Shown: positions 49,890 through 60,045 of the stretch, one piece after another
How positions within the stretch are numbered: the first letter of the stretch is position 1
How the letters are laid out: the number at the start of each line of letters is the position of its first letter
DNA from: Rhodoferax sp.
GTDB taxonomy: Bacteria; Pseudomonadota; Gammaproteobacteria; Burkholderiales; Burkholderiaceae_C
Assembly: GCA_030645355.1 (NCBI GenBank)
Contig: JAUSNJ010000024.1
Coordinates: 19,846-83,845, forward strand
Direction of reading: 5' to 3'
DNA length: 64,000 bases
Made by a program: the position numbers and the translations under genes
Notes under the pieces: model-generated
Seen by the model: only the letters and a program-made list of their open reading frames with translations
What the model was told of the DNA's origin: nothing
Databases searched by the model: none

Positions 49890-50258
49890 ATGAAACGTAA
49901 ACTTCTGCTGGTTGGCGTATCCGCGTTGAACCTGTGGGCCTGTGCCCAAAGTCCCGGGTATCCCAACCCTGACCCATTACCCCCGCCCAGCCTGTTGCAG
50001 GGCCGCGCCATGACCCAGCCGGTCACGGTGCGCGTCATCGTGCAGTTCAGGCAAGCCGCGGTCCCTAACGACGATGCGCTGGTCAAAACGCTGCAAGCGC
50101 AGGCCCAGGCGCCCGTGCACTACCTGACCGCGGTCTCGGCTGACACCCACGTCTACGGCGTGCAACTGCCGGCGGACCAGGCGCCGACCGCTACGCTGCA
50201 GCGGCTGGGCGCACTGCCATCGGTCGCCCACGCCGAGCTCGACGACAAAGCACGTTAA
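49890..50258 (+). CDS. Stand-alone I9/propeptide-like secreted protein or lipoprotein
   Basis: Signal peptide ending LWAC; VIVQFRQ, YLTAVSADTHVY, LGALPSVAHAELDD align by eye to the propeptide of the adjacent S8 protease. Confidence 0.7.
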   Translation: MKRKLLLVGVSALNLWACAQSPGYPNPDPLPPPSLLQGRAMTQPVTVRVIVQFRQAAVPNDDALVKTLQAQAQAPVHYLTAVSADTHVYGVQLPADQAPTATLQRLGALPSVAHAELDDKAR

Positions 50259-50273
50259 CGCAAGGATTGACTG

Positions 50274-52205
50274 ATGTCTGATACCCGCTTCATGGCAGCC
50301 GTGGCCTGTGTGTCCGTGCTGGCCAGCGCCTCGTTGCATGCGCTTGCCCAAAACACCACCGAACCCCGCGTGCAACCGCGCGCCGTCATGCAACAGCTTT
50401 GGGAGTCGCAGCCGCGGATGAACCGCCTGATTGTCAAATTCAGGGACGACGGCAGTAGCAAAACCACAGCGCAAAGTGCCGCGTCGGGCCAGGAGCGCGT
50501 CCAGGCGCTGAACCGCTCCGTCGCCATGGCCGGCAGAGCCACCACCAGCATGCTGACCTACCTCAAATCCGTGTCGCAGCACACCCACGTGGCGCAGACC
50601 AGCGCAACCATGAGCCACGCCGAGCTGAGGGCTCTGGCACAAACCGTGGCGCTGGACCCGCGCGTGGAATATGCCGAGGTGGACGAGCGCGTGTTTGCGC
50701 ATTTTGTGCCCAACGACACCTCTTACACATCACAGCAAGGCAACCTGAAATCGCCCTTTGTCGAGGCGGGTGGCGCCAACCTGCCCAATGCCTGGGGCCG
50801 CATGGCTGCGGGTGTGCCGGTCAGTGGTGCAGGCGTGACCGTCGCTGTGCTGGACACCGGTTACCGCCCGCATGCCGATCTGGCGGCCAATATTGTGGGT
50901 GGCTACGACTTCATCAGCCAGGACGGCTTCAACGACTTCACGACCGCCAACGATGGCAACGCGCGCGATGCCGATGCGCTGGACCCCGGCGACTGGAACA
51001 CCCAGGCCAGCCTGTGCGATGTCGAGAATTCGTCGTGGCACGGCACCAAAGTGGCAGGCATCATTGGAGCCGTTGGCAACAACGGCACCGGCATCATCGG
51101 CGTGGCCTACCGGGCCCGGATACTGCCGGTGCGGGTGCTGGGCGTCTGTGGTGGCTACACATCCGACACCGCCGCCGCGCTGCAGTGGGCCGCCGGAATC
51201 AGCGTGCCGGGCGTACCGGCCAACCCCAATCCGGCCAAGGTCATCAACATGAGTTTTGGGCGCAGCGGCACCTGCTCACTGACCTACCAAAACGCGATCA
51301 CCGCAGCACGCACTGCGGGCAGTGTCATCGTCGTATCCACCGGCAACGAATACTCCAAGACCACCATCACCCAACCTGCCAACTGCGCCGGCGTGATTGC
51401 AGTCGCTGCACACACGTCAACGGGCGCCGCCAGCGACTACACCAACGTCGGCCCCGGCACCACCATCAGCGCGCCCGGCAACAGCATTTACACCACCAAA
51501 AACACCGGCACCACGGTGCCGGATGCTGACAGCTATGGCGCGCACACCGGAACCAGTTTTTCCGCGCCCCACGTGGCCGGTGTCGCCGCACTGCTGATGC
51601 AGATCAAACCCGGCATTTCCCCGGCGGAGGTGCAGGCCCATCTAGTGAATTCCGCACGCCCCTATGCCAGCGGAACCTACTGCGCAAGCCACAGCGATTG
51701 CGGTGCCGGAATGCTCGATGCCTTCAAGGCCGTGCACACCCTGCTGCAGTCCCAGGGAATCGCCAACGCAGCGCCGCTGATGAACGCGCTGCCCACCCAG
51801 TATGTGTTGCCGGGCGGCACGCTGCAATTCACCGCGTCTGCCAGGGATGCGGAGGGCGACGCGGTGGCGTTCATCGGCAGCGGCTTGCCCGCAGGCGCGA
51901 CGTTTAACGCCGTCACTGGTGTCTTCACCTGGAGCAAGGCGCAACCGGCCGGTGACTACACCTTTGTGATCCAGCCCACCGACGGTGCAACGCTGGGGGC
52001 CAGCATCTCGGTCAAGATTTCGGTGACTACGGCCATACCCGTGGAGCCCGTGGTGCCTGTCACTCCAGCAGCCCCGGTGGCCAGTGGAGGCGGGGGCGGC
52101 GGTTCCCTGCACTGGATCGACGTGGTGGCCGGCTTGTTCCTGCTGTTAGCGACGGCCCGGTTGCGCCAGACGCCAGCGCCAAAACGTGTGGACCAGCAAG
52201 ACTGA
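50274..52205 (+). CDS. S8 family serine peptidase with C-terminal GlyGly-CTERM-like tail
   Basis: Catalytic VAVLDTGYRPH, SSWHGTKVAGIIG, GTSFSAPHVAG; tail SGGGGGGSLHWIDVVAGLFLLLATARLRQ. Confidence 0.92.
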   Translation: MSDTRFMAAVACVSVLASASLHALAQNTTEPRVQPRAVMQQLWESQPRMNRLIVKFRDDGSSKTTAQSAASGQERVQALNRSVAMAGRATTSMLTYLKSVSQHTHVAQTSATMSHAELRALAQTVALDPRVEYAEVDERVFAHFVPNDTSYTSQQGNLKSPFVEAGGANLPNAWGRMAAGVPVSGAGVTVAVLDTGYRPHADLAANIVGGYDFISQDGFNDFTTANDGNARDADALDPGDWNTQASLCDVENSSWHGTKVAGIIGAVGNNGTGIIGVAYRARILPVRVLGVCGGYTSDTAAALQWAAGISVPGVPANPNPAKVINMSFGRSGTCSLTYQNAITAARTAGSVIVVSTGNEYSKTTITQPANCAGVIAVAAHTSTGAASDYTNVGPGTTISAPGNSIYTTKNTGTTVPDADSYGAHTGTSFSAPHVAGVAALLMQIKPGISPAEVQAHLVNSARPYASGTYCASHSDCGAGMLDAFKAVHTLLQSQGIANAAPLMNALPTQYVLPGGTLQFTASARDAEGDAVAFIGSGLPAGATFNAVTGVFTWSKAQPAGDYTFVIQPTDGATLGASISVKISVTTAIPVEPVVPVTPAAPVASGGGGGGSLHWIDVVAGLFLLLATARLRQTPAPKRVDQQD

Positions 52206-52700
52206 CAGCAGCCCTCCCACCGCACCGGCTTCGTGGGCCGGGTAATACGTGGCGATGCCCAGCCAGCCCGGCGCCAACGGGTCGCCACTCCAACGCTGCA
52301 GCGCCAGTTTGACCGCCAGCACTATCAACAACAGAACTCCCACGCGGCGGGACCGTGCGCGCGACGTAGCAGAGTGTTGCGGTGCGCCGAGCAACAAGCC
52401 CAGCGCGCTGCCCGCCAACAGTCCATGCAAGGCGCCGGACGCGCCCGCATAGTAGGCACAGCTGGTATCCAGCACCAGGACCACCGCCACCCCTACATAA
52501 CCGCCGAGCAGCGCGGCCCATTGCACACACCCTTGCACCAGACCCCGAAACGCCAACAGCAGGACCACGGCGGCCAGTACATTCGCGCCCGCATGTAGCC
52601 AGCCGAAATGCACCCACTGCGCCGTCAGCACCAGCCACCAGGCACCGCTGTCATACGCTACGCGGTCAAACTGCCAGACCACGATAGCGCCCCGCCTCAA
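52146..52700 (-). CDS. rrtA: Rhombosortase (rhomboid-family, GlyGly-CTERM processing)
   Basis: Rhomboid-like GASGALHG Ser motif and AHEAGAVGG His motif; QFDR...GAWWLVLTAQWVHFGWLHAGAN; adjacent GlyGly-CTERM protein; TTG start overlapping nagZ stop. Confidence 0.8.
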   Translation of the reverse strand: MRRGAIVVWQFDRVAYDSGAWWLVLTAQWVHFGWLHAGANVLAAVVLLLAFRGLVQGCVQWAALLGGYVGVAVVLVLDTSCAYYAGASGALHGLLAGSALGLLLGAPQHSATSRARSRRVGVLLLIVLAVKLALQRWSGDPLAPGWLGIATYYPAHEAGAVGGLLSVLLVHTFWRWRLAQPGRR

Positions 52701-53791
52701 ACCACCCAGTCCAACGCCTGCATGTAGGCCGGCTGCACCATCAGCGCCTCCCAGTCCAGCGCGGGCGTGACCGGCAGCAGCGCACGCCGGCGCGCCTCGC
52801 TGGCGTCACTGGCCTGCCACTGGCCTTTGAGCTGGGCTTCGGTCAACCCGGCAATCAGTTCGTCCACGGCACTGCCACCGCCAACGCTGCTGGCGGTGGA
52901 CTGGTTGCACAGCAGCACCATGTCGCAGCCCGCGGTGAGTGCCGCTACTGCCGCCTCGGTGTAGCTGACAGCCCTGCCGTCAATCCGGCGCGCCCCGGCC
53001 ATGGACAGGTCGTCACTAAAGATGGCGCCACCAAAGCCCAGTTGGCCGCGCAGGATGTCATTGAGCCAGGTGCTGGAGAAGCCTGCCGCTCGCGCATCCA
53101 CCTTGGGATAGATGACATGGGCCGGCATCACGCTGGTGGTCACCGTGTTGAGCCAGCGGTAGGGTGCGGCGTCGTCGGCCAGGATGGCTTTGAGGCTGCG
53201 CTTGTCGACCGGAATGTCGGTGTGCGAGTCGGCCCTGACGAAGCCGTGGCCGGGGAAATGCTTACCGCAATTGGCCATGCCGCTTTGCAGCAGGCCGTGC
53301 ATCAGGCTCTTGGCCAGCAGGCTGACCACGCGCGGATCACGGCCGAAGGAGCGGTCGCCGATGACAGAGCTCTCACCGTAGTCCAGGTCCAGCACGGGCG
53401 TGAAACTCAAGTCCACACCGCAGGCGCGCAGCTCGGCACCCAGCACGTAGCCGCAGGCGGTGGCCGCGTTGGTGGCGTCCAGCGGCCCGGCATGGGTGTT
53501 GGCCTTCGGGGACGCCAGCCACATTTCACCCAGTGCACGCATGGGCGGAAGGTGGGTGAATCCATCGGTCTTGAACCGCTGCACGCGGCCGCCTTCATGG
53601 TCCACGCAGATCAGCAGGTCGGCGCGGACTTTCTTGATGTCACGGCACAGGGCAGTGAGCTGGGCGCGGTCTTGCCAGTTGCGCGCAAACAGAATCAGCC
53701 CGCCGACCAGCGGGTGGCGCAGGCGCTGGCGGTCCACCGGGGTCAGGGACAGGCCGGCAATGTCGATAATGAGGGGGGCGTGGAAGGTCAT
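52697..53791 (-). CDS. nagZ: Beta-N-acetylhexosaminidase
   Basis: VDHEGGRVQRF; GKHFPGHG...DSHTDIP; IFSDDLSMAGA; start trimmed to 53791. Confidence 0.94.
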   Translation of the reverse strand: MTFHAPLIIDIAGLSLTPVDRQRLRHPLVGGLILFARNWQDRAQLTALCRDIKKVRADLLICVDHEGGRVQRFKTDGFTHLPPMRALGEMWLASPKANTHAGPLDATNAATACGYVLGAELRACGVDLSFTPVLDLDYGESSVIGDRSFGRDPRVVSLLAKSLMHGLLQSGMANCGKHFPGHGFVRADSHTDIPVDKRSLKAILADDAAPYRWLNTVTTSVMPAHVIYPKVDARAAGFSSTWLNDILRGQLGFGGAIFSDDLSMAGARRIDGRAVSYTEAAVAALTAGCDMVLLCNQSTASSVGGGSAVDELIAGLTEAQLKGQWQASDASEARRRALLPVTPALDWEALMVQPAYMQALDWVV

Positions 53792-53816
53792 GGAAGTACT
53801 CCAGTAGCGCGTGATT

Positions 53817-53870
53817 GCTATACATTTAGTAGCTGTATTCTCATATTGTACGAGGGCTGGAGGCCAATTG
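53817..53870 (+). repeat. Dispersed ~55 bp repeat copy, intergenic
   Basis: GCTATACATTTAGTAGCTGTATTCTCATATTGTACGAGGGCTGGAGGCCAATTG. Confidence 0.8.
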
Positions 53871-53931
53871 GACATACAAGCTTTCCGCGCCGGGTCGCTT
53901 GGTGCAAACTATGTGAACCACAAGAAACGCC

Positions 53932-54501
53932 ATGCGACCCTCCATGAACGACTTCCCCACCCTGCAAACCCCGCGCCTGCACCTGCGCGAGATCACCGCC
54001 GCCGATGCACCCGCCTTGTTGGCCATCCATGGCGACGCGCAGGCCATGCGCTGGTTTGGCACCGACCCCCTCACGGAGCTGCCACAAGCCGCGAAACTGG
54101 TCGAGACCTTTGCCGCGTGGCGCAAGCTGCCCAACCCCGGCGTGCGCTGGGGCATTGCGCTGCAAGACGGTGGTGCACTGATCGGCAGTTGCGGCCTGTT
54201 CAAGTGGAACCGGGGCTGGCGTTGTTGCACGCTGGGCTATGAGCTGGCGCAACCCGCCTGGGGCCAGGGCTATATGCGCGAAGCGCTGACGGCCGCGCTG
54301 GACTGGGGCTTTGACAATATGGCGCTGAACCGCATCGAAGCCCAGGTGCATCCGGACAACACCGCGTCCCTCAAGAGTGTGCAGGCCCTTGGGTTTGAGT
54401 ACGAGGGGCGCATACGCCAGGCCGGATTCTGGCTGGGCCGGTACCATGACCTGCTGCAATACGGTCTGCTGCGCAGCGACTACCCAAGGCCCACACCATG
54501 A
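53932..54501 (+). CDS. GNAT family N-acetyltransferase (RimJ/RimL-like)
   Basis: TPRLHLREITAADAPALLAIHGD; GYMREAL; start 53932 or 53944. Confidence 0.88.
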   Translation: MRPSMNDFPTLQTPRLHLREITAADAPALLAIHGDAQAMRWFGTDPLTELPQAAKLVETFAAWRKLPNPGVRWGIALQDGGALIGSCGLFKWNRGWRCCTLGYELAQPAWGQGYMREALTAALDWGFDNMALNRIEAQVHPDNTASLKSVQALGFEYEGRIRQAGFWLGRYHDLLQYGLLRSDYPRPTP

Positions 54502-55541
54502 TGAATTTGCAAACCCTTGTGGGCACGGAGCTGCCCATCATCCAGGCGCCCATGGCAGGGGTGCAGGGCAGTGCACTGACGGTTGCCGTGTCCAACGCCG
54601 GTGGCCTGGGCTCCCTGCCCGGCGCCATGCTCACGCCCGATGCGCTGCGCCAGGAGCTGACCGCCATTCGCGCCCAGACCACGCGGCCCTACAACGTCAA
54701 TTTTTTCTGCCACACCCAGCCCGCGCCAGACCCCGCACGCGAGGCCGCCTGGCGCGCTGCGCTGGCACCCTATTACGCCGAGTTCGGCATAGACCCGGCC
54801 AGCATTGCCACGGCCCCGGCCCGCCTGCCCTTCAGCGCCGCGGTGGCCGATGTGCTGGCCGAATTTGAACCTCCCGTGGTGAGCTTTCACTTTGGCTTGC
54901 CATCGCCCGACCTGCTGGCACGGGTAAAAGCCTGGGGCGCCAGGGTGCTGTCCTCCGCCACCACCGTGGATGAGGCGCTGTGGCTGCAGGCCCACGGTGT
55001 GGACGCCGTCATTGCCCAGGGCCTGGAAGCTGGCGGCCACCGGGGCATGTTTTTGTCGGACGACCTGACTACCCAGGTGGGCACTTTTGCCCTGCTGCCC
55101 CAACTGGTGCGCGCCCTGCACGTGCCGGTGATCGCCGCTGGCGGCATCGCCGACGCCCGGGGCGTGGCTGCGGCCCTGGTGCTGGGCGCGGCGGGCGTGC
55201 AAGTCGGCACGGCCTACCTGCTGTGCCCCGAAGCCACCACCAGCGCCGTGCACCGCGCCGTGCTGCAAAGCGATGCCGCCCGCCACACCGCATTGACCAA
55301 CCTGTTCACGGGTCGCCCAGCGCGTGGCATCGTCAACCGCATCCTGCGCGAGCTGGGATCGATCAGCCCACTGGCGCCCCGTTTTCCACTGGCCACCTCG
55401 GCCGTGGCACCGCTGCGTGCCAAGGCCGAGGGCTTGGCCAGCGGCGATTTTTCCCCGCTGTGGGCGGGGCAGAATGTTGCGGGGTGCCGGGAGGTGCCGG
55501 CTGCGGTGTTGACACAGGAATTGGTCAGAGGCGTGGGTTGA
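54498..55541 (+). CDS. Nitronate monooxygenase / NAD(P)H-dependent flavin oxidoreductase
   Basis: PIIQAPMAGVQGSALTVAVSNAGGLGSLPGA; AQGLEAGGHRG. Confidence 0.88.
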   Translation: MMNLQTLVGTELPIIQAPMAGVQGSALTVAVSNAGGLGSLPGAMLTPDALRQELTAIRAQTTRPYNVNFFCHTQPAPDPAREAAWRAALAPYYAEFGIDPASIATAPARLPFSAAVADVLAEFEPPVVSFHFGLPSPDLLARVKAWGARVLSSATTVDEALWLQAHGVDAVIAQGLEAGGHRGMFLSDDLTTQVGTFALLPQLVRALHVPVIAAGGIADARGVAAALVLGAAGVQVGTAYLLCPEATTSAVHRAVLQSDAARHTALTNLFTGRPARGIVNRILRELGSISPLAPRFPLATSAVAPLRAKAEGLASGDFSPLWAGQNVAGCREVPAAVLTQELVRGVG

Positions 55542-55670
55542 CGGGAGGTCTGGAACGCGCACGCGCGTTCAGGTGTATAACTCGCTGAATAAGGGGTTGC
55601 ACGGAAGGCAAACGGCGTCGGAGGCATTGGGGGTACGCACCGGTACGTGCTGCACACGAGGAGATTCTGA

Positions 55671-56966
55671 ATGGGTACGAGCGGCACACAGGTAAACCAT
55701 CGCCAGGCGATCGAGACGTCGCTGGATGGCTACTTGCACATCTCGAAACTGGGGCTGCTGCTGGACGTGAATGCGGCCTATTGCGACCTCTCGGGGTACA
55801 CCCGCGAAGAGCTGCTGGGAATGCATATCTCTGCATTGGGAGAAAGTGCCGAAAAGGTCAAGGCGAACACCGAACACATCATCAAGTTCGGGGCCCACCG
55901 TTTCGAAACCATCCATAGGCGCAAGGACGGCTCCCCGTGGTACGCGGACGTGTCTGCGGCCTATTCGGAAGTGAATGACGGGGAAGTATTTGCTTTTCTG
56001 CGGGACATCACCGATCGCAAGAAAACCGAAGCGGCGCTGCGCGAGCAAAGCGAGTTCTTCCGCCTGATCACGGAAAATCTGGACGGATTCGTCGCGGTGC
56101 TCGACCTCGACGGCGTGCGGGTCTACAACAGCCCGTCGTACGTACGCCTGCTGGGCAACATCAAGACCGCCGGCACCTCGTCTTTCGTGGAAATTCATCC
56201 TGATGATCGCGACCGCGTCGTGCAGGCCTTCCGCAAGACGGTCGCCACCGGAATCGGGCAACACCTGGAATACCGGTTCATGCTGCCCCACGAAAAAGGC
56301 ATGCGTGTCATGGAATCCCGCAGCGGCGTGATCCGGGACAGCATGGGCCGGATCAAGAACGTGGCGGTGGTCTCCTATGACATCACGGAGCGCAAACGCA
56401 ATGAAGCGCAGGTGCATGACATGGCGTTCAACGACGTCCTCACCGGACTTCCGAACCGCCGCCTGCTGGGCGATCGGCTGAAGCAGACCCTGGCGGGGAG
56501 CAAGCGCAGTGGTTGCTACAACGCGCTCATTTTTCTGGATCTGGACAATTTCAAACCCGTCAATGATCGCCACGGGCATGCGGTGGGTGACCTGCTGCTG
56601 GTCGAGGTGGCGGGGCGTCTCAAACGCCTGATGCGTGCGGAGGACACGGTCGCCCGCATTGGAGGCGACGAGTTCGTCGTGATACTGAGCGCATTGAGCA
56701 CCAACAAAGTCGAAGCGGAGTCACTCACCCAGGCCATTGCCGAAAAGATTTGTGCTGCCATTTCGAAACCCTATGTGCTCGTGACGCAACCGGACGCAGA
56801 CATGCAGTCCACGGTGAAACACCATTGCACGGCGAGCATTGGTGTATCGCTGTTTGTGGACCACGAAGCCAAACCCGAGGACATACTTCGTTGGGCGGAT
56901 CTGGCCATGTACCAGGCCAAGGAAGCGGGTCGCAATGCCATCCGTTTCCACGAGTCCGCCGATTGA
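55671..56966 (+). CDS. PAS-PAS-GGDEF diguanylate cyclase
   Basis: PAS segments, ARIGGDEFVVIL; no EAL domain. Confidence 0.92.
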   Translation: MGTSGTQVNHRQAIETSLDGYLHISKLGLLLDVNAAYCDLSGYTREELLGMHISALGESAEKVKANTEHIIKFGAHRFETIHRRKDGSPWYADVSAAYSEVNDGEVFAFLRDITDRKKTEAALREQSEFFRLITENLDGFVAVLDLDGVRVYNSPSYVRLLGNIKTAGTSSFVEIHPDDRDRVVQAFRKTVATGIGQHLEYRFMLPHEKGMRVMESRSGVIRDSMGRIKNVAVVSYDITERKRNEAQVHDMAFNDVLTGLPNRRLLGDRLKQTLAGSKRSGCYNALIFLDLDNFKPVNDRHGHAVGDLLLVEVAGRLKRLMRAEDTVARIGGDEFVVILSALSTNKVEAESLTQAIAEKICAAISKPYVLVTQPDADMQSTVKHHCTASIGVSLFVDHEAKPEDILRWADLAMYQAKEAGRNAIRFHESAD

Positions 56967-57006
56967 TGCAATTTCAGCAGGCACCGCGTCGCGGGGGGCC
57001 TCCACA

Positions 57007-57408
57007 CTAGGTTTCTGATGCCGCTTCCACCACGCAGAAGCTCGCCGCGTAGTCGGTCTCGTCGGTCACGCTGATGTGTGCGCTGAGTTTGCGGGCTTCG
57101 AACCATTCCTTGAGCCCACCGTGCAGCACGACGATGGGCGCCCCACTGGGCAACTTGGCGATCTCACACAGGCGCCAGGTCATGGGCATGCGCATGCCCA
57201 GGCCAATGGCCTTGCTGAAGGCCTCTTTGGCAGAAAAACGCGTGGCCAGGTAGCGCACACCACGCTCGGGCCAGCGCTGGCTGCGCGCCTGCCAGGTGGC
57301 GAACTCGCCGTCGCTCAGAACTTTGAGCGCGAAGCGGTCGCCATGGCGCTCCAGGCTGTCGCGGATGCGGCGCACGTCGCAGATGTCGGTTCCGATGCCG
57401 TAGATCAT
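57007..57408 (-). CDS. acpS: Holo-[acyl-carrier-protein] synthase
   Basis: [28 protein letters not shown]. Confidence 0.95.
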   Translation of the reverse strand: MIYGIGTDICDVRRIRDSLERHGDRFALKVLSDGEFATWQARSQRWPERGVRYLATRFSAKEAFSKAIGLGMRMPMTWRLCEIAKLPSGAPIVVLHGGLKEWFEARKLSAHISVTDETDYAASFCVVEAASET

Positions 57409-57493
57409 GGGAAAGTGGCCCCCACGCTTGCCACTGCGTGTGCTGCGCTGCCCCCCCAGGGGGCCTTCGCGGCTTGGGACGGCCCGGCGCCGC

Positions 57494-58240
57494 TCATGCC
57501 AAACAATCCAGATAGGCCTTGATGGTAGCCGCGTAGCCCAGCTCCAGCGCGTCGGAGATCAGTGCGTGGCCGATGGACACCTCCTGCACACCCGGAACCT
57601 TTTGCACAAAGGCGGCCAGGTTGTCGCGGTTCAGGTCGTGGCCGGCGTTGACGCCCAGCCCCGCGTCCAGCGCAGCCTGGGCGGCACGGGCGAAGCGCTG
57701 CAACTGGGCATCCTGCTCGGGCGTGCCCCAGGCGGCGGCATAGGGCTCGGTGTAGAGCTCGATGCGGTCGGCGCCCACAGCCTTGGCGGCGGCCATGGAT
57801 TCGGGCTCTGCATCCATGAACAGGCTCACGCGCAGGCCCAGGGCATGGGCCTGATCAATCAAGGGTTTCAGACGTGCGGCATCCTGCGGAAAGGTCCAGC
57901 CGTGGTCGCTGGTGAACTGGCCCTCGGAGTCGGGCACAAAGGTGACCTGGTGCACCGGCAGCTTGCGCGCCACCAGATCGGCCACGCAGTCCATCAGGTT
58001 GTGGAACGGGTTGCCCTCGACATTGAATTCGCGGTCCGGCCAGGCCTTGAGCAGCGCGGCCAGATCCACTACATCGTCGGCGCGGATATGGCGTGCGTCC
58101 GGGCGTGGGTGCACGGTGATGCCCGCCGCACCCGCCTGCAGGCACAGCGTGGCCGCGCGGGTGACGCTGGGGAGCCCTAAGTGGCGGGTGTTGCGCACCA
58201 GGGCAACCTTGTTGAGGTTAACGGAGAGACTGGTGATCAT
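57494..58240 (-). CDS. pdxJ: Pyridoxine 5'-phosphate synthase
   Basis: [27 protein letters not shown]; start trimmed to 58240. Confidence 0.96.
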   Translation of the reverse strand: MITSLSVNLNKVALVRNTRHLGLPSVTRAATLCLQAGAAGITVHPRPDARHIRADDVVDLAALLKAWPDREFNVEGNPFHNLMDCVADLVARKLPVHQVTFVPDSEGQFTSDHGWTFPQDAARLKPLIDQAHALGLRVSLFMDAEPESMAAAKAVGADRIELYTEPYAAAWGTPEQDAQLQRFARAAQAALDAGLGVNAGHDLNRDNLAAFVQKVPGVQEVSIGHALISDALELGYAATIKAYLDCLA

Positions 58241-58986
58241 AAAGTTTGAATATCCATCATCATCTGACGGGTGCGCAGGGTCTTGACACCGCAATGGTAG
58301 TGCAACAGGGCGCGCAGCTGGGGCTTGAGTTCGCTGGTCACGGCAGCGCAGGCGCGCAAGGTGGTCGTGAAGGGCGCACCGTCTTCCAGCGCGGCCTGCA
58401 AATCGCTCCATTGCCCGCCGCTCAGGCTGGCGCGGTCGTCGTCGTGGGCCAGGCGCAGGCCACCCTCGGGCACCAGGCTGTAGCGGGCATCGGCGTCCAG
58501 CGCGCCCAGTGTCAGGGTTTGCAGGTCCAGTTGCGGCAGCAGGCCAATTTCCCGCAACAACAGCAGCTCATAGGTTCGCAGCGCGGCTTGCAGGACCTCG
58601 CCATGCTCACTGGCCAGCACGCGCACGACGTTGGCATACACATCAAACAGCACGGGGTGCGGGTCGTCGCGGGCCAGCAGGGTGAGCAACAGTTCGTTCA
58701 GGTAATAGCCCGACAAGAGCGCATCGCCCGTGGGCATGACGTGGCCGCCCTGCCACTCGGCGCTCTTCAGGGTGCGGATCTCCGCATCACCGCCAAAAGC
58801 CACATGCAGCATCTGCAGCGGCAGCAGCACCGGGCGAAAACTGGAGCTGGGCCGCTTGGCGCCCTTGGCCACCAGCGCAATGCGCCCGTGGTTTCGCGTC
58901 AGCACCTCCAGGATCAGGCTGGACTCGCTCCAGTCGTAGCGGTGCAGCACATACGCGGGCTCGTCAGAGATGCGCTTTGTGGCCAC
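58237..58986 (-). CDS. recO: DNA repair protein RecO
   Basis: [37 protein letters not shown]; pdxJ-recO-era-rnc synteny. Confidence 0.93.
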   Translation of the reverse strand: MATKRISDEPAYVLHRYDWSESSLILEVLTRNHGRIALVAKGAKRPSSSFRPVLLPLQMLHVAFGGDAEIRTLKSAEWQGGHVMPTGDALLSGYYLNELLLTLLARDDPHPVLFDVYANVVRVLASEHGEVLQAALRTYELLLLREIGLLPQLDLQTLTLGALDADARYSLVPEGGLRLAHDDDRASLSGGQWSDLQAALEDGAPFTTTLRACAAVTSELKPQLRALLHYHCGVKTLRTRQMMMDIQTL

Positions 58987-60045
58987 TTACTCATAGCCGA
59001 ATGAACGGACACGGGCCTCGTCGTCTGCCCAGCCGGAGCGCACCTTGACCCAGAGTTCGAGGAAGACCTTGGCATCGGCCAACTTTTCCAGCTCGACGCG
59101 GGTTTCCATGCCGATGCGTTTGATGCGTTCGCCCTTGTCGCCAATGACCATGGCCTTGTGGGTGTCGCGCTCGACGACGATGGTGGCGGCGATGCGCAGC
59201 AGGCGCTTCTGGCCTTTGCGTTGCGGTGGCTCTTCTTCAAACTTGTCGATGACCACGGTCGAGGTATAGGGCAACTCGTCGCCGGTCAGGCGGAACAGCT
59301 TCTCGCGCACCAACTCGCTGGCCAGGAATTTCTCGCTGCGGTCGGTGAGTTCGTCTTCGGCATACCACCAGGCCTGCTCGGGCAGGTACTTTTCGCAGAT
59401 GCCCAACAGACGCTCCGTGTCCTTGGCACTCTTGGCCGACATGGGCACAAATTCCGCAAACTGGTGCTTGTCCTGCATGGTTTGCAACCACGGTGCAATA
59501 TCACCCCGGCGGTGGATGTTGTCGAGCTTGTTGGCAATCAACAGCGTGGGAATGTTCTTGCCCAGCAGGGCCAGTACCCGCGCGTCGGCGGGCGTGAAGC
59601 TGCCAGCCTCGACGACGAACAAAATCAGGTCCACATCGGCCACGGCGCCCTGCACCGTCTTGTTCAGTGACTTGTTCAGCGCATTGGCGTGCAGGGTCTG
59701 GAATCCGGGCGTGTCGACAAACACAAACTGCGTGGCGCCGCGGGTGTGCATGCCGGTGATGCGGTGGCGCGTGGTCTGCGCCTTGCGCGAGGTGATACTG
59801 ATCTTCTGCCCCACCAAGGCGTTGAGCAGTGTGGATTTGCCGACATTGGGCTTGCCAACAATCGCCACCAGGCCGCAACGTTGGCCTTCATCGGCCTGCG
59901 TGCCGGGCTGCGCCAATTTGGGGGTGCTCTTGAGCAGGCCTTCGAGCATGCTGTCCAGATCGGGCTGCACGTCATTTACATCGCCAGCCCTCGTGGATGC
60001 TGCATCTGTAGCTATGGTTTTCGTAGTATTTTTTTTGGATGTCAT
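58987..60045 (-). CDS. era: GTPase Era with N-terminal extension
   Basis: [38 protein letters not shown] domain; start [17 protein letters not shown] at 60045. Confidence 0.95.
   Translation of the reverse strand: MTSKKNTTKTIATDAASTRAGDVNDVQPDLDSMLEGLLKSTPKLAQPGTQADEGQRCGLVAIVGKPNVGKSTLLNALVGQKISITSRKAQTTRHRITGMHTRGATQFVFVDTPGFQTLHANALNKSLNKTVQGAVADVDLILFVVEAGSFTPADARVLALLGKNIPTLLIANKLDNIHRRGDIAPWLQTMQDKHQFAEFVPMSAKSAKDTERLLGICEKYLPEQAWWYAEDELTDRSEKFLASELVREKLFRLTGDELPYTSTVVIDKFEEEPPQRKGQKRLLRIAATIVVERDTHKAMVIGDKGERIKRIGMETRVELEKLADAKVFLELWVKVRSGWADDEARVRSFGYE
59982..60027 (-). repeat. Dispersed ~55 bp repeat copy inside the 5' end of era
   Basis: Reverse complement CTACGAAAACCATAGCTACAGATGCAGCATCCACGAGGGCTGGCGA. 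Confidence 0.65.
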
